From Puccinia triticina (lineage: Eukaryota; Basidiomycota; Pucciniomycetes; Pucciniales; Pucciniaceae): a stretch of DNA of 64,000 nt. The notes under the pieces were generated by a model. The model searched no databases, had not been told where the DNA came from, and saw only the letters and a list, made by a program, of their open reading frames with translations. The translations under genes and the position numbers were made by a program. The stretch is from positions 1,922,001 to 1,986,000 of the forward strand of contig NC_070566.1 in NCBI RefSeq assembly GCF_026914185.1. Reading direction: 5' to 3'. Below are positions 11,189 through 21,537 of the stretch, piece by piece. Within the stretch, counting starts at the first letter, position 1; every line of letters starts with the position of its first letter.

Positions 11189-11710
11189 TTATTGAGGCTC
11201 ATGAGAGGATTGAGGATTAGATTTATGCTGGGGCGGATGGTAGGGGCGGTCGAATTTGGAGAAGGTGGACTGCAAGCCGGGCTGGGCGGGATCGCTAGCC
11301 GAGGCCGAAGAGTCTCCTAAGCTGACGGCTTGCAGTGGGGAAGAGTCGGCCGGTGGACGTTTCTGGTGGTCGGCGACCCGCTCATGCCCTACAACGAAAA
11401 GAAAGCCAGGAATTCAGTGCTCGTCTGATCAGTTCGATCCACCATAAGACCCCAACAAGAGAACACTCAACATTCCCGGGTGTCGGTGGGCCTGATACCT
11501 CGTCGTGCCTGATCGCGCCTGCGTTCATTGATGTCTTTCTTCGCCAGATACAGCCCGCCTCCGCCCGCAACCCTGCACGACCAACACACATGCAACAAAG
11601 CAATCTCAGTCGACGGGAGAGTGAGGGAGATGATGAGGGATCCCCATGGGATATGAATGGACGTACAGTAATAGGCCCCATCCGAGTGCCATCGATCCAG
11701 GGGTGTTCAT
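11189..11710 (-). CDS. Small single-pass membrane-anchored protein, 105 aa
   Basis: Three minus-strand exons, complement(11667..11710), (11499..11572) and (11189..11388), join in frame (44+74+200 nt) with GTACGT and GTATCA donors and CAG and TAG acceptors. The product opens with a short hydrophobic segment (ALGWGLLLVAGGGGLYLA) followed by KKDINERRRDQARR, the pattern of an N-terminal membrane anchor with a positive inside flank. The rest (65 residues, Ser/Pro/Gln-rich, ending HEPQ) looks disordered. It resembles small fungal proteins with a Gly-rich anchor followed by AK(K/R)xIN-RR, but I cannot name the family securely. Individual exons are too short to show as long ORFs; the consistent phases are the main support. 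Confidence 0.6.
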
Positions 11711-11945
11711 GATTTATTAAGTTTGCTGTCAGCGATTTGAGGTATGTATAAATATGTACGGGAGAGCTCCGAATTTTGGACTGAAACCTCTTGATCTTGA
11801 ACGGGTATCCCCGCGGGGTGCCCTCTGAAGGCCCCGTCGGTCCCCATCAGACGTTGGATGTCACGACAAGATGTGCACTTGTCAACTCAACAAGCGGATT
11901 GGGCTACAAGGGCTGAACGCTGAGATAGCAGGCTACAAGTCTATG
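11711..11945. promoter_or_regulatory. Upstream region of the small membrane-protein gene
   Basis: Bounded by the ATG of the small membrane-protein gene and the left end of the TIR element at 11948. No clear core promoter motif was identified, so the call is positional. Confidence 0.25.
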
Positions 11946-11947
11946 TA

Positions 11948-13577
11948 CACGGCAGTTGCACATCGCCGCCGAAGCGCCCAAAGTTCGGCCGTCAGTTTGA
12001 CGGACGCGCCCCAGCCATTCATGACCGTTCACATGCCGGCCTCCGGTCAACCGTCAAGCGGACCGCCGAACTTGGCGGCACCCCCGCCAATGCGCAATTG
12101 GGCAAGCGGCTGGCAAAAGTAAGGGTGGCTCGACCCCAGCGGCAATTTGCCGTCGAACCCGAGCCCCCCTACAAAATTGATCAGGGCCGTTTGCTCACTG
12201 TTCGACCACAATTGCCGGCTGATCACATCACCCCGAGCCCAAAACCACGCTCACTTCCAGATCCACTGCTGCTCACAGCTCTCCGATCCCTTTTGGCAGA
12301 CATACTCGGGTCAACTCACAAGACACGCTCACTTTGGTTTTACGGCCACCTGGGCACTTTTTTGTTTTTGTTTTTATTGAATTTTACAGTTTTTAATTGC
12401 GGCGGTAGACCTCGGTAAAAGCCGGTAAAGCCCTCATTTTTGAATACTTTCTTGACACAATCCATGCTGTTCTTGTAAAGAAGTTCTCCGATGATTTTAA
12501 TACGCTGGTTTTGCATACGAGTCTTCACGAGGTCGATTGGATACACAGTCGTGGCTCCTACTTATACAGACAATGAGTTTTATAAGACGTCAGAAATGTA
12601 CAGCCGGTAAGGGAGCGTGCAAGATTAGCCGTCGATCTAATGGTTTCGGCCGATACGACGCTGTCGGAATGTAGCTTACAGGCACCAGCAATCCCACCCA
12701 GTCCAAAGTTTTAAATTGATTTGCCTAATCCGTGCCAGAAGTTACCGTCATTCAAGTCATCCGTAGTCTGACCTTCGAGGGTTGTTTGGCGTTCCCACAT
12801 TGGATCCAAGAGCATGCCGAAGTCAGCGAGCCCAAGACGCGCATTCAATTCGCCCATGCCAGCAAAATGAAAGACAATATGGAGCTCGAGTCAGCCATGA
12901 GCTCATCAAGGCGGGTGATCAAAGATGGCCGGCAAGACGGCAAGAGGAAAGACCCCAAGATGGCTTACAGGGAACCTTGACAGGCTGACTCGGGCCGATG
13001 GAGCCAAGCGAGGTGCAGAGCTCGATGGAGGATGCGATGTGGAGGTGGGCGTGCTGTGGATGGGGTGTGGGCCGGGCAAGGAGGAGGCAGGCACAGAGGG
13101 ACACGTATGTGGGTTGGTGAGGGTGGGGGAGATGGAGGGTGGCGGTGATCCGATGAGCGGACTTAGAAAAAATGAGGCGGGTGGATGGGTGAGGGCCGAG
13201 GGTGACGTGTCCCTCTGATGGGCGGACTTTGTCTTGGCCCCCTCTGCCCTTTTTTTTGGGGGTTACATAGCAAACGGGAGGAGTTGTCGAGGTGTTGCTT
13301 GCCCATCGTTGCCGATCTGCAGGCCGTTAGTGAATGTTGACTGCATGTTGACGCTGTGGCCGGCGGCGGATCGTTGGTCAGGTAATTTTGCCGGCCATTT
13401 GACTGGGGTAAAGTTACGGGTTACTTACCTGACTGCAAAATCCGGCGGGTTGGTTGGTAGTTTGGTGGTCATTTTGCCGGCTGACCGGAGGCCGACAGGT
13501 GGGCGGTCAATCAGGCGGGTGTTTTGTCTTTGACGGCAGTTTTGACGGGCGAAACCTTAATCCGTGCAACTGCCGTG
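11948..13577. mobile_element. 1.63-kb TIR element carrying a host-gene fragment (Pack-type)
   Basis: Left end CACGGCAGTTGCAC and right end GTGCAACTGCCGTG are perfect 14-bp inverted repeats, and both abut TA (11946-11947 and 13578-13579). Further inward both arms are GC-rich and share words such as GCCGGCCTCCGGTCA and CCGTCA in opposite orientation. The middle holds two spliced exon pieces of a mitochondrial carrier (12394-12710, minus) including their intron, and an adjacent stretch (about 12730-12980) that may be another captured fragment. No transposase is encoded. TIRs plus captured, intron-containing genomic DNA match Pack-TIR/Pack-MULE-like elements. TA-flanked ends starting CACGG are shared with the element at 3704-4931. 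Confidence 0.65.
12394..12710 (-). pseudogene. Fragment of a mitochondrial carrier (aspartate/glutamate-carrier-like)
   Basis: Minus strand: complement(12680..12710) encodes NFGLGGIAGA, and complement(12394..12560) encodes a segment starting [20 protein letters not shown] and ending [12 protein letters not shown]. The pieces join in phase across an intron with a GTAAGC donor and an AAG acceptor. The PxDxxKTRMQ signature, followed by [20 protein letters not shown] and FYRG, is the repeat of SLC25 carriers and is closest, in my knowledge of the family, to fungal Agc1/citrin-type aspartate-glutamate carriers. Only one of the three carrier repeats is present; the sequence stops abruptly on both sides in unrelated DNA. 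It is a captured fragment, not a functional gene. Confidence 0.75.
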
Positions 13578-13579
13578 TA

Positions 13580-14191
13580 CTCAGTTTTTTTTAAACCACA
13601 TGACAAACTACACTCTTTGAATTATTTTCAAAAAGAAAACTGGTCTTTACAAGAAAAACTCGAGTCTGTAGAGCCAATGATGTGACATTAGAGGCAAGCC
13701 TCTCCCTCGGAGAGGTTGTTGAGCTCGGGGCCCGGGATGGAGCAAAAGGCTCGGGTACATCGCGAGTTCCAGCGCTAGCAAGCACACATCCACAGAGAGG
13801 ATTTTGTTGGAGGGGCAAGAATTGATGTCCTTGATTACGGATGAAGAGAGTTGAGAGTATGTATGGCTATGACAAGATATGACGCTAAACAGTAGGAGGA
13901 AAAGAGGAGAACAGGCAAGCGAGTATACATCAATAATGCATATGTATAACTGGAACGACCGGTATCACTGGAAAGGAAATATGTAAGTCACTGGACGATG
14001 GGGAGGGTCGAGGTCTAACCGTATATAGATAGGAGGGGAGAGCATTTCGGGGCGGTTATGTATATATGTACAAGCGTGTAAGAGGTAAGATAATTCAAGC
14101 ATATGGGAAGGAGAGCAAGAAGCAAGCGAGCAAGCAAGGTATGTCAATTCAGACACAACCACCCAAACGTGAGCAGAGGAGACCGAGGAAT
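13580..14191. other. Intergenic repeat-derived DNA
   Basis: No gene seen. At about 13693-13740 there is a GC-rich palindromic cassette (GAGGCAAGCCTCTCCCTCGG, then GAGAGGTTGTTGAGCTCGG) of the type found near 11.0, 20.3 and 50.3 kb. The rest, up to the stop codon at 14192, is probably the 3' flank of the next gene. Confidence 0.3.
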
Positions 14192-15906
14192 CTAGTCGAG
14201 GAACGACTGGCGTCTGCGATGGGCGCGAGCGGCCACGCCGGTATTCGCTCTTCGTCGATCGGGGAGCGGGTCGGCGGAGTGAAGATCGTGGTACGCAGGG
14301 TCGTCCTGCTGATGGCCGTGCTCATCGGCCTGGGAGTCGTCCTTGTACGTCGGAAAGACTACCAAACCCAAGAAAAAAATGAGCTAAATGAAGGGAGTAG
14401 GAAGGAGGAGAGAGAGAGAGAGGGCCGGACCTTTGCGGAAGAGCTTGCCGATCTTGCCGTTGCCCACTGGATGGCTGCGGCCGCCGAAGGACTCATTGGA
14501 CCGCTGCAAGGGCCCCGAATCGTAGTATCCTTCCTCCTCCGTCGCCCCGCCCGTGAGCCCCGCGGACGTCTTTCGACGCTCGTTGGGTGGCTGGTTCGGG
14601 TAGCGATGCATGATCGTACCGGGGGCCGAAGAAGACTTTTCGTCGTTCTAGAAACCACAGCCACGGACCCAAAGAAGTGCTTCAGTTCATTGGGGCCTTC
14701 TTGGGGGAAAAAGTGGGCGTCCTGTGGGGGGGGGGGGGGGGGGGGGGGGGGGGAAGACTGACCGTGTCGCGTGTCCGCGATCCGCTCCGTCTCCAGAACA
14801 GCCCCCCGCTCCCGTCGCGACTGTTCGGACGGCTCTTGCTGAGCTTGCGCCGGATCCGACTGGGCGTCTCACGGGGCCGACCCTGCCGGGTGGCGGTGGA
14901 GACGGGGAGGTGGGAGTGACCGTCTGGGGCGCCTTTATCAGAATCAGCATTGGCAGGCTCGCCGGTCGAAGTAGGGTTGATTTTCAGGAGCTCGGAGCTA
15001 GAACGTCGGTGGGGTGATGCGGATCAGTAACTCGGCCGGGGTGGCGTGCAGAGAGGGTAGAGACTCACTTGATCCTCTGCGCCCGCAGAGCTGATCGTTC
15101 CTGCATCTGCGCACGGATCGTGCTTTTGTAGTTCGACAGATCATAATCGTCCAGGATCGGCTGCGGCGTCGGGGCGTGGTTTCGGTTCCGGGGCGCTTTT
15201 GCTTGCCCGTTCGGATCCTCGGCTTCATCCTCTTCCGCCATCACGGCCTGGGCGGCCGGGTCCAACAGAGCCAGATATCGCTCCGCTTCTTCTTGTTCAA
15301 CTCCTTCCGCCGCCTGTCATCACGGTTAGCAATAGAGTTAGATCGGACTCGTATATAACACTCGTTTCAGATTATGATATACCTCAAGAGCTTCAACCAA
15401 GCTTTCGCGCTCTTTCTTGAGCAGTTTGATATCCTTTCTCAAGTTGACGATCGTTTTGTGATGTTCGCGACGTTGTTCGTCCAGGGTATTAGCAAGATCA
15501 TCGATCTGCTTGTCGGTTGAAATATTTGTCAATAATAGGATGTTTTAGTCAATGGGGATATGAAGACGGGCTGACCTCGCGTTCCGCGTTCTGAAGTTCA
15601 CGCTGGAAGACGATTGCCTTGGCTCGTTCGCTCTGCAAGGCCTCGGCCATACGCTGGAGGAGGATGTCCTTCCTGACGCCTCCATTGATGCTGCCATCGG
15701 AGACCCTTCGAGGCCTGGGCTGGTGCTGGCTGGGCGTGCTGACTTCTGAGGGGCCCATTCGGCTCCTGTTCGTCGTGGGCGCGGCGATCTGTGGATTTGA
15801 TTTATTTTGACGGGCTACGGCGTTGACTGAGGCGCGTGAAGGTGGGCGATGACCGTTTCCCCAGCTGTTTTCTCCTCCACTTGCCGATAAGACAGCTGCA
15901 GACTGT

Positions 15907-15941
<35 letters not shown>

Positions 15942-16893
15942 TTGTTGTTGTTGAAGTTGTGATTGCTGCTGCTGTTGCTGCTGTTGTAGTTGTGATTGTT
16001 GCAGCTGTTGCAGCTGTTGTTGATGGTGTTGTTGCTGGAGTTGTTGCTGTTGTTGCTGTTGCTGTTGTTGTGGTTGTTGTGGCTGCTGCTGCTGCTGCTG
16101 ATCGAAGTGGAACGAGTTTGAGCGATGGCCACTCGAGATGCGTTTTGGGTTATTATTGTGGGTGTGGGGTGGCTCGAGGACTGCTGTGAAAGATTTACAA
16201 GAACATGATGTAAAACAAGACAACACATACAGCACGGCCGAAGTTAATTGGAGCAATTCAAAGACAAGGACGAGGAAGAAGTATCAAAGGTGGCTAACAA
16301 GGTTGGATCGCTGTTGGGTGACGATGGAAATCTTTTGCGATTTCGAGTGGCAGCTGTAGGTGGTGATTAGGGCCAGACTGTGGGTGGGGCGTAGTAGTCT
16401 GCTGGTCCGGTTGGGGGGGATAGATCGCCGGGGGTGTGGGGCTGAGTGATCGGTGGGTACCGGGGTGAATAGGGTTGCTATGGTGGTTGTATGCGATCGG
16501 ATTGGTCGCTGGATGATGATCGATCGGGGCTCGATGGGTGCTGCTTGGTTCCTGCTGGTGGTGGTGATGCTGGGAAGACGGTGGTTGTTGGTTGCTGGCT
16601 GGGATGGAGGCAGCAGTGCCGGCGCTGGTAGCACTGGGGAGCAGGCCTAGTGGGGTGTGGTGGCGCAGTTGGTCGGAGAGGTCGATGTTGTCGTAGATGT
16701 TGATTGGTTTGCGATGGGTGGACTGGAGGAACCTCGAGGAGAAGTCGTCTCCAGAAAGCGGGTCTCTCTCCGACTCGCCCTCGTCCTCATCCTCCTCCTC
16801 CTCCTCCTCTTCATGGTCATCGAGGTCATCGGATGAGGAGATCGGAGTGTCCAGCGGTTCTTCGTGTACTGGCAGCTGGCCCTGCTGGTTCAT
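14192..16893 (-). CDS. 729-aa protein with acidic, polyQ and coiled-coil regions (unrecognised)
   Basis: Seven minus-strand exons: complement(16299..16893), (15576..16183), (15383..15505), (15069..15313), (14763..14997), (14431..14647), (14192..14358); phases agree at every junction (2190 nt). In order: an acidic stretch (EEEEEEEDEDEGE, about residues 28-40), a His/Pro-rich linker, a glutamine-rich tract of about 80 residues with scattered His and Leu, then a coiled coil rich in Arg, Glu and Lys that spans three exons (LQRMAEALQSERAKAIVFQR, then EHHKTIVNLRKDIKLLKKER), an acidic helix, and a basic disordered tail ending RRRQSFLD. The coiled coil suggests a scaffold or dimer. No enzyme motif is visible and I do not recognise the family. 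The fifth intron contains a 28-bp poly-G/C run (14726-14753). Confidence 0.7.
15895..16105. repeat. Trinucleotide repeat encoding polyglutamine
   Basis: Minus-strand CAG/CAA mixture (with occasional CTG, CAT and CCA) coding for the glutamine tract in the 729-aa protein. CAA interruptions are frequent, so the tract is not a pure microsatellite. Confidence 0.85.
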
Positions 16894-17771
16894 CCTGGGT
16901 GGGTTGAGGTGAGCAGTCTGGTCGAGAAGAGCAGTAAGATGTAGTGGATGCAGGTTAATGTCCCCCAATCTTCCGATATTTCCGAGCAACGCCGGCCGTC
17001 AACCAAGCAGCGCTCTGGGGCATCAGAAATATTTAAAAGGCTCCGAAGACACAGCTTAGCTAATCAAGCCATCCATCATCATCTCACCGTCGATAACCTT
17101 GTCGACTGGGATCAGAACTCTCAGAGTCATCAAGCCTGCAACCATGAAGCTCATCATCCACCGATCCCTACACAGAACCCCTTCCTGACAGCCAGGCTAG
17201 GACTACACATCGGTCTGGGTTACATAATAGTTTGTAACAGGATGAATGCTTTTCTGCCAGCTGGAAGATTTGGAAACCCCCTGCAAACATCGCCCAAAAA
17301 TCATAACCCAGTCATACATCTTTCATGGAGGCACAATTCTGTGGGGTTTCTGTTCCGGATTATAGCCATACCAAAAGGATAAATCTGACACAGTAGCCCG
17401 GTCCACACAGGCCACTTTAATAACACCACTTCTATCATATCAGAATTCGTGGTTTCTGAGGAATCCAGCCAGTTTGCAAAAGTGGCCAAATCTCGATCAT
17501 GGATATACGATAAAAGTAGTTTCAAAGCTCCAGTGTGAGCCAGGCTATTGTATTATCATTGTATAGGAAGCTATAGGAAGTAGTCTGGATATTTTGGAGT
17601 ATCTCTTAGGCAGAGGCTGAACTCATTTCAATCAATATTTGTTCAACTAAATTTTAAAACAAGATGAGTATCAAAATGGAAATGAAAATGAAAATGAAAA
17701 TGATATTGATAATTTCTGAGTCTGACTCAGCATGTCAAGATGAAATCTCTTAGTACAGCACAGTGTAATCT
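16894..17771. other. Intergenic region, no gene supported
   Basis: Upstream region of the polyQ gene on the left and 3' flank of the next minus-strand gene on the right. A GAAAATGAAAAT-type run lies at about 17675-17705. I found no ORF or RNA feature I could defend. Confidence 0.35.
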
Positions 17772-19825
17772 TCAAGTTTCTTGTTTTCCTCTCTTTCTTG
17801 TGCTCTCTTCCAAGTTTGGATTGCTAGTTCTTTTGAAGTCTTCTTTCCGAAAACCCTTGAAAAAATCTTGGTTTTGTTCCAGTAGAGCCAATACTCTATT
17901 CTTATCAAAGTGTTTCTCATCTGTGAAGAAAATCAACCATTGAGGCTTGTTGTACTTCCGATACCAATATTCAAGTAAGGCAACTGAAATCTGGGGTAGA
18001 ATCTCGTGTGCTCTAGATTCACTGAAATAGCTGATCAAAAGCTTTTGTACTTCTCCAAATCTTGAGCTTGTTAGCGCGTCTAGATCATTAAAATTTAGAG
18101 CTTGTCCAAAAATTGGCAGACTATGGGCTGGTTGAAATGATTCGTTGTAAAGAAAATCAAGAAAGTTCTGATGAAGCAGATGTAAATCTTCACTCTTCTC
18201 AGTCCCATCATCATTTTTGAATTGTCCTACAAATATTATTTGGCACAGAAGTGTGTAATTAAGAAGACCTTTGGCCTTTTCTAGAATCTTTTGAGTAGAA
18301 ATGGTTTCATGAAATTTATTTGTCATCCGTATCAAATGTGTTGATGATGGTAGGCTCAGAACTTGGACTGGAAGATCTTCACAATTCTGGGGGGTTCGAA
18401 TTGTAAGTTCTCTAACACTATGCTTGTTCTGTATTTCTTGAAGCATGCTGTTCTCCTTGAATCCAAGTAAGCTCATATCGGGATAGTTCTTTTGAGGTTT
18501 TATCCCCTCAGGAAACTCTTTCAGTCCGATCAGTCTTAATTCCGCAGATTGGGCCCCAGCTCGACTCAAAGTATTCAGCGTGTTGCGGATATTCATTCTC
18601 GATTCAATGGCATCTACTACAACAACATTCATGAGGAAAGCGTACCTGGCTTCGTCAGAACCACCGAGCATACTGGCTATGTGGGGATTGTAGTCTTTGT
18701 AGTATTCCACAGCTAGACGACAAGCCGTTCTAACAGCTACGGAGTTGGAAAGACCTCTTGTCAAATGTTCAATTATATCAACTTGATGTTTCTGGAATAC
18801 GCTTTCATCAGGGATGAAATTCTCCAGCTCTACTTTTCCTATAATAGGGATGCCAGATTCGGGCTCAAAAATCTCTCTGGTTATGCGGTCAATCAATTTC
18901 ACATGGGAAGCCATTTCACTCTCTGGATTAGAGGATGAAGTGAATCGTCTGAGGATAGCTGTATTGACCAACAATAGCCAGGTGATTAATCTTTTGATTC
19001 GCTTGATCAATTCTCTCTTTCCCATATAGCTGTGCGTTGATTGATCGACAAGCCGGACCACGCGCCTAATGCTAACAATCGGAAATCTGCCAAAAGGGAC
19101 CTCTTGTGAGTATCTGCATCTTAACCAGTCATGTGATAGAACCTCGATTCGTGTTCTAAATTTTTGCACGAAGATGTCGAGAACGTCGGGTTGGATGCTA
19201 CGAATACTAAATCTCCCAAGGTTTTCGAAATAGCTATCGTCGATTGGTTTCTCTGTGTATTTCATGTGCGATTCTATCTTCTGGGGTCCATTGACCCTAT
19301 CGTTAACTTGATCACTTGACGAAGCAGATGCCACGCCCGGTTTTTTCATCGATTGATGTGGGTCAGAGGTTGGATCTATCCGGAGGTTTTTATAGATAAA
19401 TAGATGGGGAAAGAATAATTTAGTTCCCCGTTTCAATTCAAATGAATTTTGGACTGCTTACAATTGTGGATATTGCACTCTGAAGTAGTTCTGTCTGCCC
19501 TTGCAGAGAGATTGGCCTCCGGTGCTGACTGTATTTCAACACATACGGGTTGATTATCCTGAGCTTCCAGACAATTACCAGGCCGTTGAGAAGTACCTGC
19601 AATATCATCACCAATGTGACAATGTTGCGATTGAACAATATGCGATGGACCTGTGAGGCCAAGCCAATCGTCATAACACCCCCTTTCAACATTGGATGTC
19701 TCTATGAGACTGGCGGTCTCATCTGCCTGCCACGTCGGGAATTCAACAGCACGCACACCTCGAGTAAGAGCGGTGATTATCCCTGATAGAAGCATGACCG
19801 GTTGGTAAACACAAAATGGTAGCAT
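17772..19825 (-). CDS. Lineage-specific 655-aa protein with N-terminal signal/anchor
   Basis: Two minus-strand exons, complement(19462..19825) and (17772..19375), join in phase (364+1604 nt); the intron runs from GTAAGC to GATAG. The start ATG gives MLPFCVYQPVMLLSGIITAL, a hydrophobic N-terminus that could be a signal peptide or anchor. About 120 low-complexity, Ser/Glu-rich residues follow, then a long alpha-helical domain (from about residue 180) with the signatures RLVDQS, KRLITWLLLVNTAILRR and IPIIGKVE, and a C-terminal helical half ending in a basic tail (RKRGKQET). The neighbouring broken gene at 21538-24989 shares these signatures and their order, so the two are tandem paralogues. I know no function; this looks like an expanded rust-specific family. 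Confidence 0.65.
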
Positions 19826-19991
19826 TGAAGCCACAAGAGGTAAGTGTAGACTGCTCGTGTTGAGTTTGTAGTACGGATTGTTGAAGTGAGCCGACGGGCC
19901 AGCCAACAAAGTTTCTAAAACTCGTTGGAGAGAGATCAAGGTGTGCCACACCAGTCCCAACTATTAGAGCTGCGAAGACCTGATTAGGCAC

Positions 19992-20816
19992 ACATCTGAC
20001 TTAACTCTAAGTCCCTTCGGCAGTTTTCTAAGTCCCTCCGGCAGTTTCATCCGATCTTCATCCTTCATCGCCACAAACTTGTGACGCTTATCCAGATATG
20101 TACGGATATATTCCCACAAGCTGTAATCTGGCAGTCAAGCAGCTCCTTGTAGTCTGGAAAGCTACGGCGTGAGCCTTGAGTAATCATTGTTTCCCCTTAC
20201 TTGAGTCAGGGAGCTAACCCCTCCGCTTTACTAGGGTTGAGGTGAGGCTCCTTTCTGCTGGCTGAGATCACAGCTATAGTGTCCCTAAAACCCTATCAAC
20301 TCCAAGTCACATAGGAGTCTGAGACCGGGGCTGACACAAGTTCAAAAGGGAGGCTTGCTCAGCATCAACAACGTTGGCCGCTGCGCTAAACTGCGCTAAA
20401 CAGTCCTCCTGAGCGTGCTCCGCTGCGGCCATAGCGTTGGCGGGCTATCAGCGGCGCTACACTAACACTACGTGACGGTACTTAGCAAATCTTTCCACAG
20501 AAGAGAGGTATAAAGCAGTGTAGTGGCCCCAGTATTTGGTTACCACCGGTTAGCACTAGCTTACACTGCAAAGATAACTGGGTCAACTGTAAGCAGTTGA
20601 CGTGCCAGAACTTGAGGGAGGCTTGTGGTGTTACTCCAACCTTTCTTAAAGGGTATACTCAACCAAGCTTCAATGCCCAGTGACTGTGCACATTGCCCAG
20701 TGACTGTGCACATTGCCCAGTGACTGTGCACATTGCCCAGTGACTGTGCACATTGCACAGTGACTGTGCTTAAAAGGCAATTAAAGTGGGGTTACAATGG
20801 CAGCTTGGTTGGAGCA
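19992..20816. repeat. Repeat-rich spacer including a 20-bp tandem repeat
   Basis: Between about 20673 and 20768 the unit GCCCAGTGACTGTGCACATT is repeated four to five times. At about 20010-20050 the phrase AAGTCCCT(T/C)CGGCAGTTT occurs twice in a row. At about 20370-20470 there is TAGCG/GCGCTA-rich DNA like that at 10.6 kb. No gene is supported. Confidence 0.6.
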
Positions 20817-21184
20817 ACGGTGAAACAGATACAATACATGTATCTGTATCTGCCTGTATTTGTATCTGTTTTGCACCCAATACTATTTATTTGTATTGTA
20901 TTTAAAGACCAATACTATACAAATGTATTCAAACTTTGGTGTCTTGTTGCAAATACAGCCCAATACAAGATACTGTATTTTTATCATTTTTGATAGTTTT
21001 TCTGTATACAGTCCACAGTGGCCAAAAACAAGAAAATCAAGTTTTAATAATTTATTGATACAATACTATGGTATTGTATCTTCAGGCAGATACAATGCAT
21101 TTGTATTTACAATTTTGTATTTTTCAACAGATACAATACACAAGTATCTGAAGATACTGTATTGTATAGTATCTGTTTCACCGT
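20817..21184. mobile_element. 368-bp MITE with 11-bp target duplication TGGTTGGAGCA
   Basis: Ends are inverted repeats, ACGGTGAAACAGATAC at the left and GTATCTGTTTCACCGT at the right, extended by diverged (A/T)ATAC words. The 11-bp direct repeat TGGTTGGAGCA sits immediately outside on both sides (20806-20816 and 21185-21195). The interior consists mostly of GATACAATAC and GTATCTG words in both orientations. A duplication of this length suits Mutator-like elements better than hAT or mariner; the assignment is inference. Confidence 0.7.
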
Positions 21185-21537
21185 TGGTTGGAGCACCCTG
21201 AGTCACTGTCAACTGCAAGCAGTTGTCCCTTTTTTTTTTGCAGTGGTAATGCAGCTAACAGCTAACAGGAAATCCCATTGGTTTTAGTGGCATTGAGCTA
21301 AGCTACGCTGTGATATTGCTATTGGTAGCGTAGCTGATGCAACATTGTCAGTGAGTTCAAATTCTGCTTAATTGTGATGGATTATGAATTTTTGTGCAGC
21401 TTTTTAAAATATTTTCTAGTTTTCATTGACTTGGAATTATATGAAAATGTAATACACATTAATAGATCAGTGGATTTATTGGCCAACAATAGAATTATTG
21501 CTAAGCAAAAATCCTATCACGTTGCACAGAAGGTCAA

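Noticed and set aside
14066..14761. 231-codon plus-strand ORF
   Set aside because: It lies antisense to exons 5-7 of the polyQ gene and runs into the poly-G tract; the minus-strand exons have consistent splice phases.
15836..16189. Plus-strand Val/Ala-rich ORF
   Set aside because: It is the antisense reading of the CAG/CAA polyglutamine tract.
17301..17525. Minus-strand 74-codon ORF as a gene
   Set aside because: No family resemblance, no supported splice partners, and composition like the surrounding intergenic DNA.
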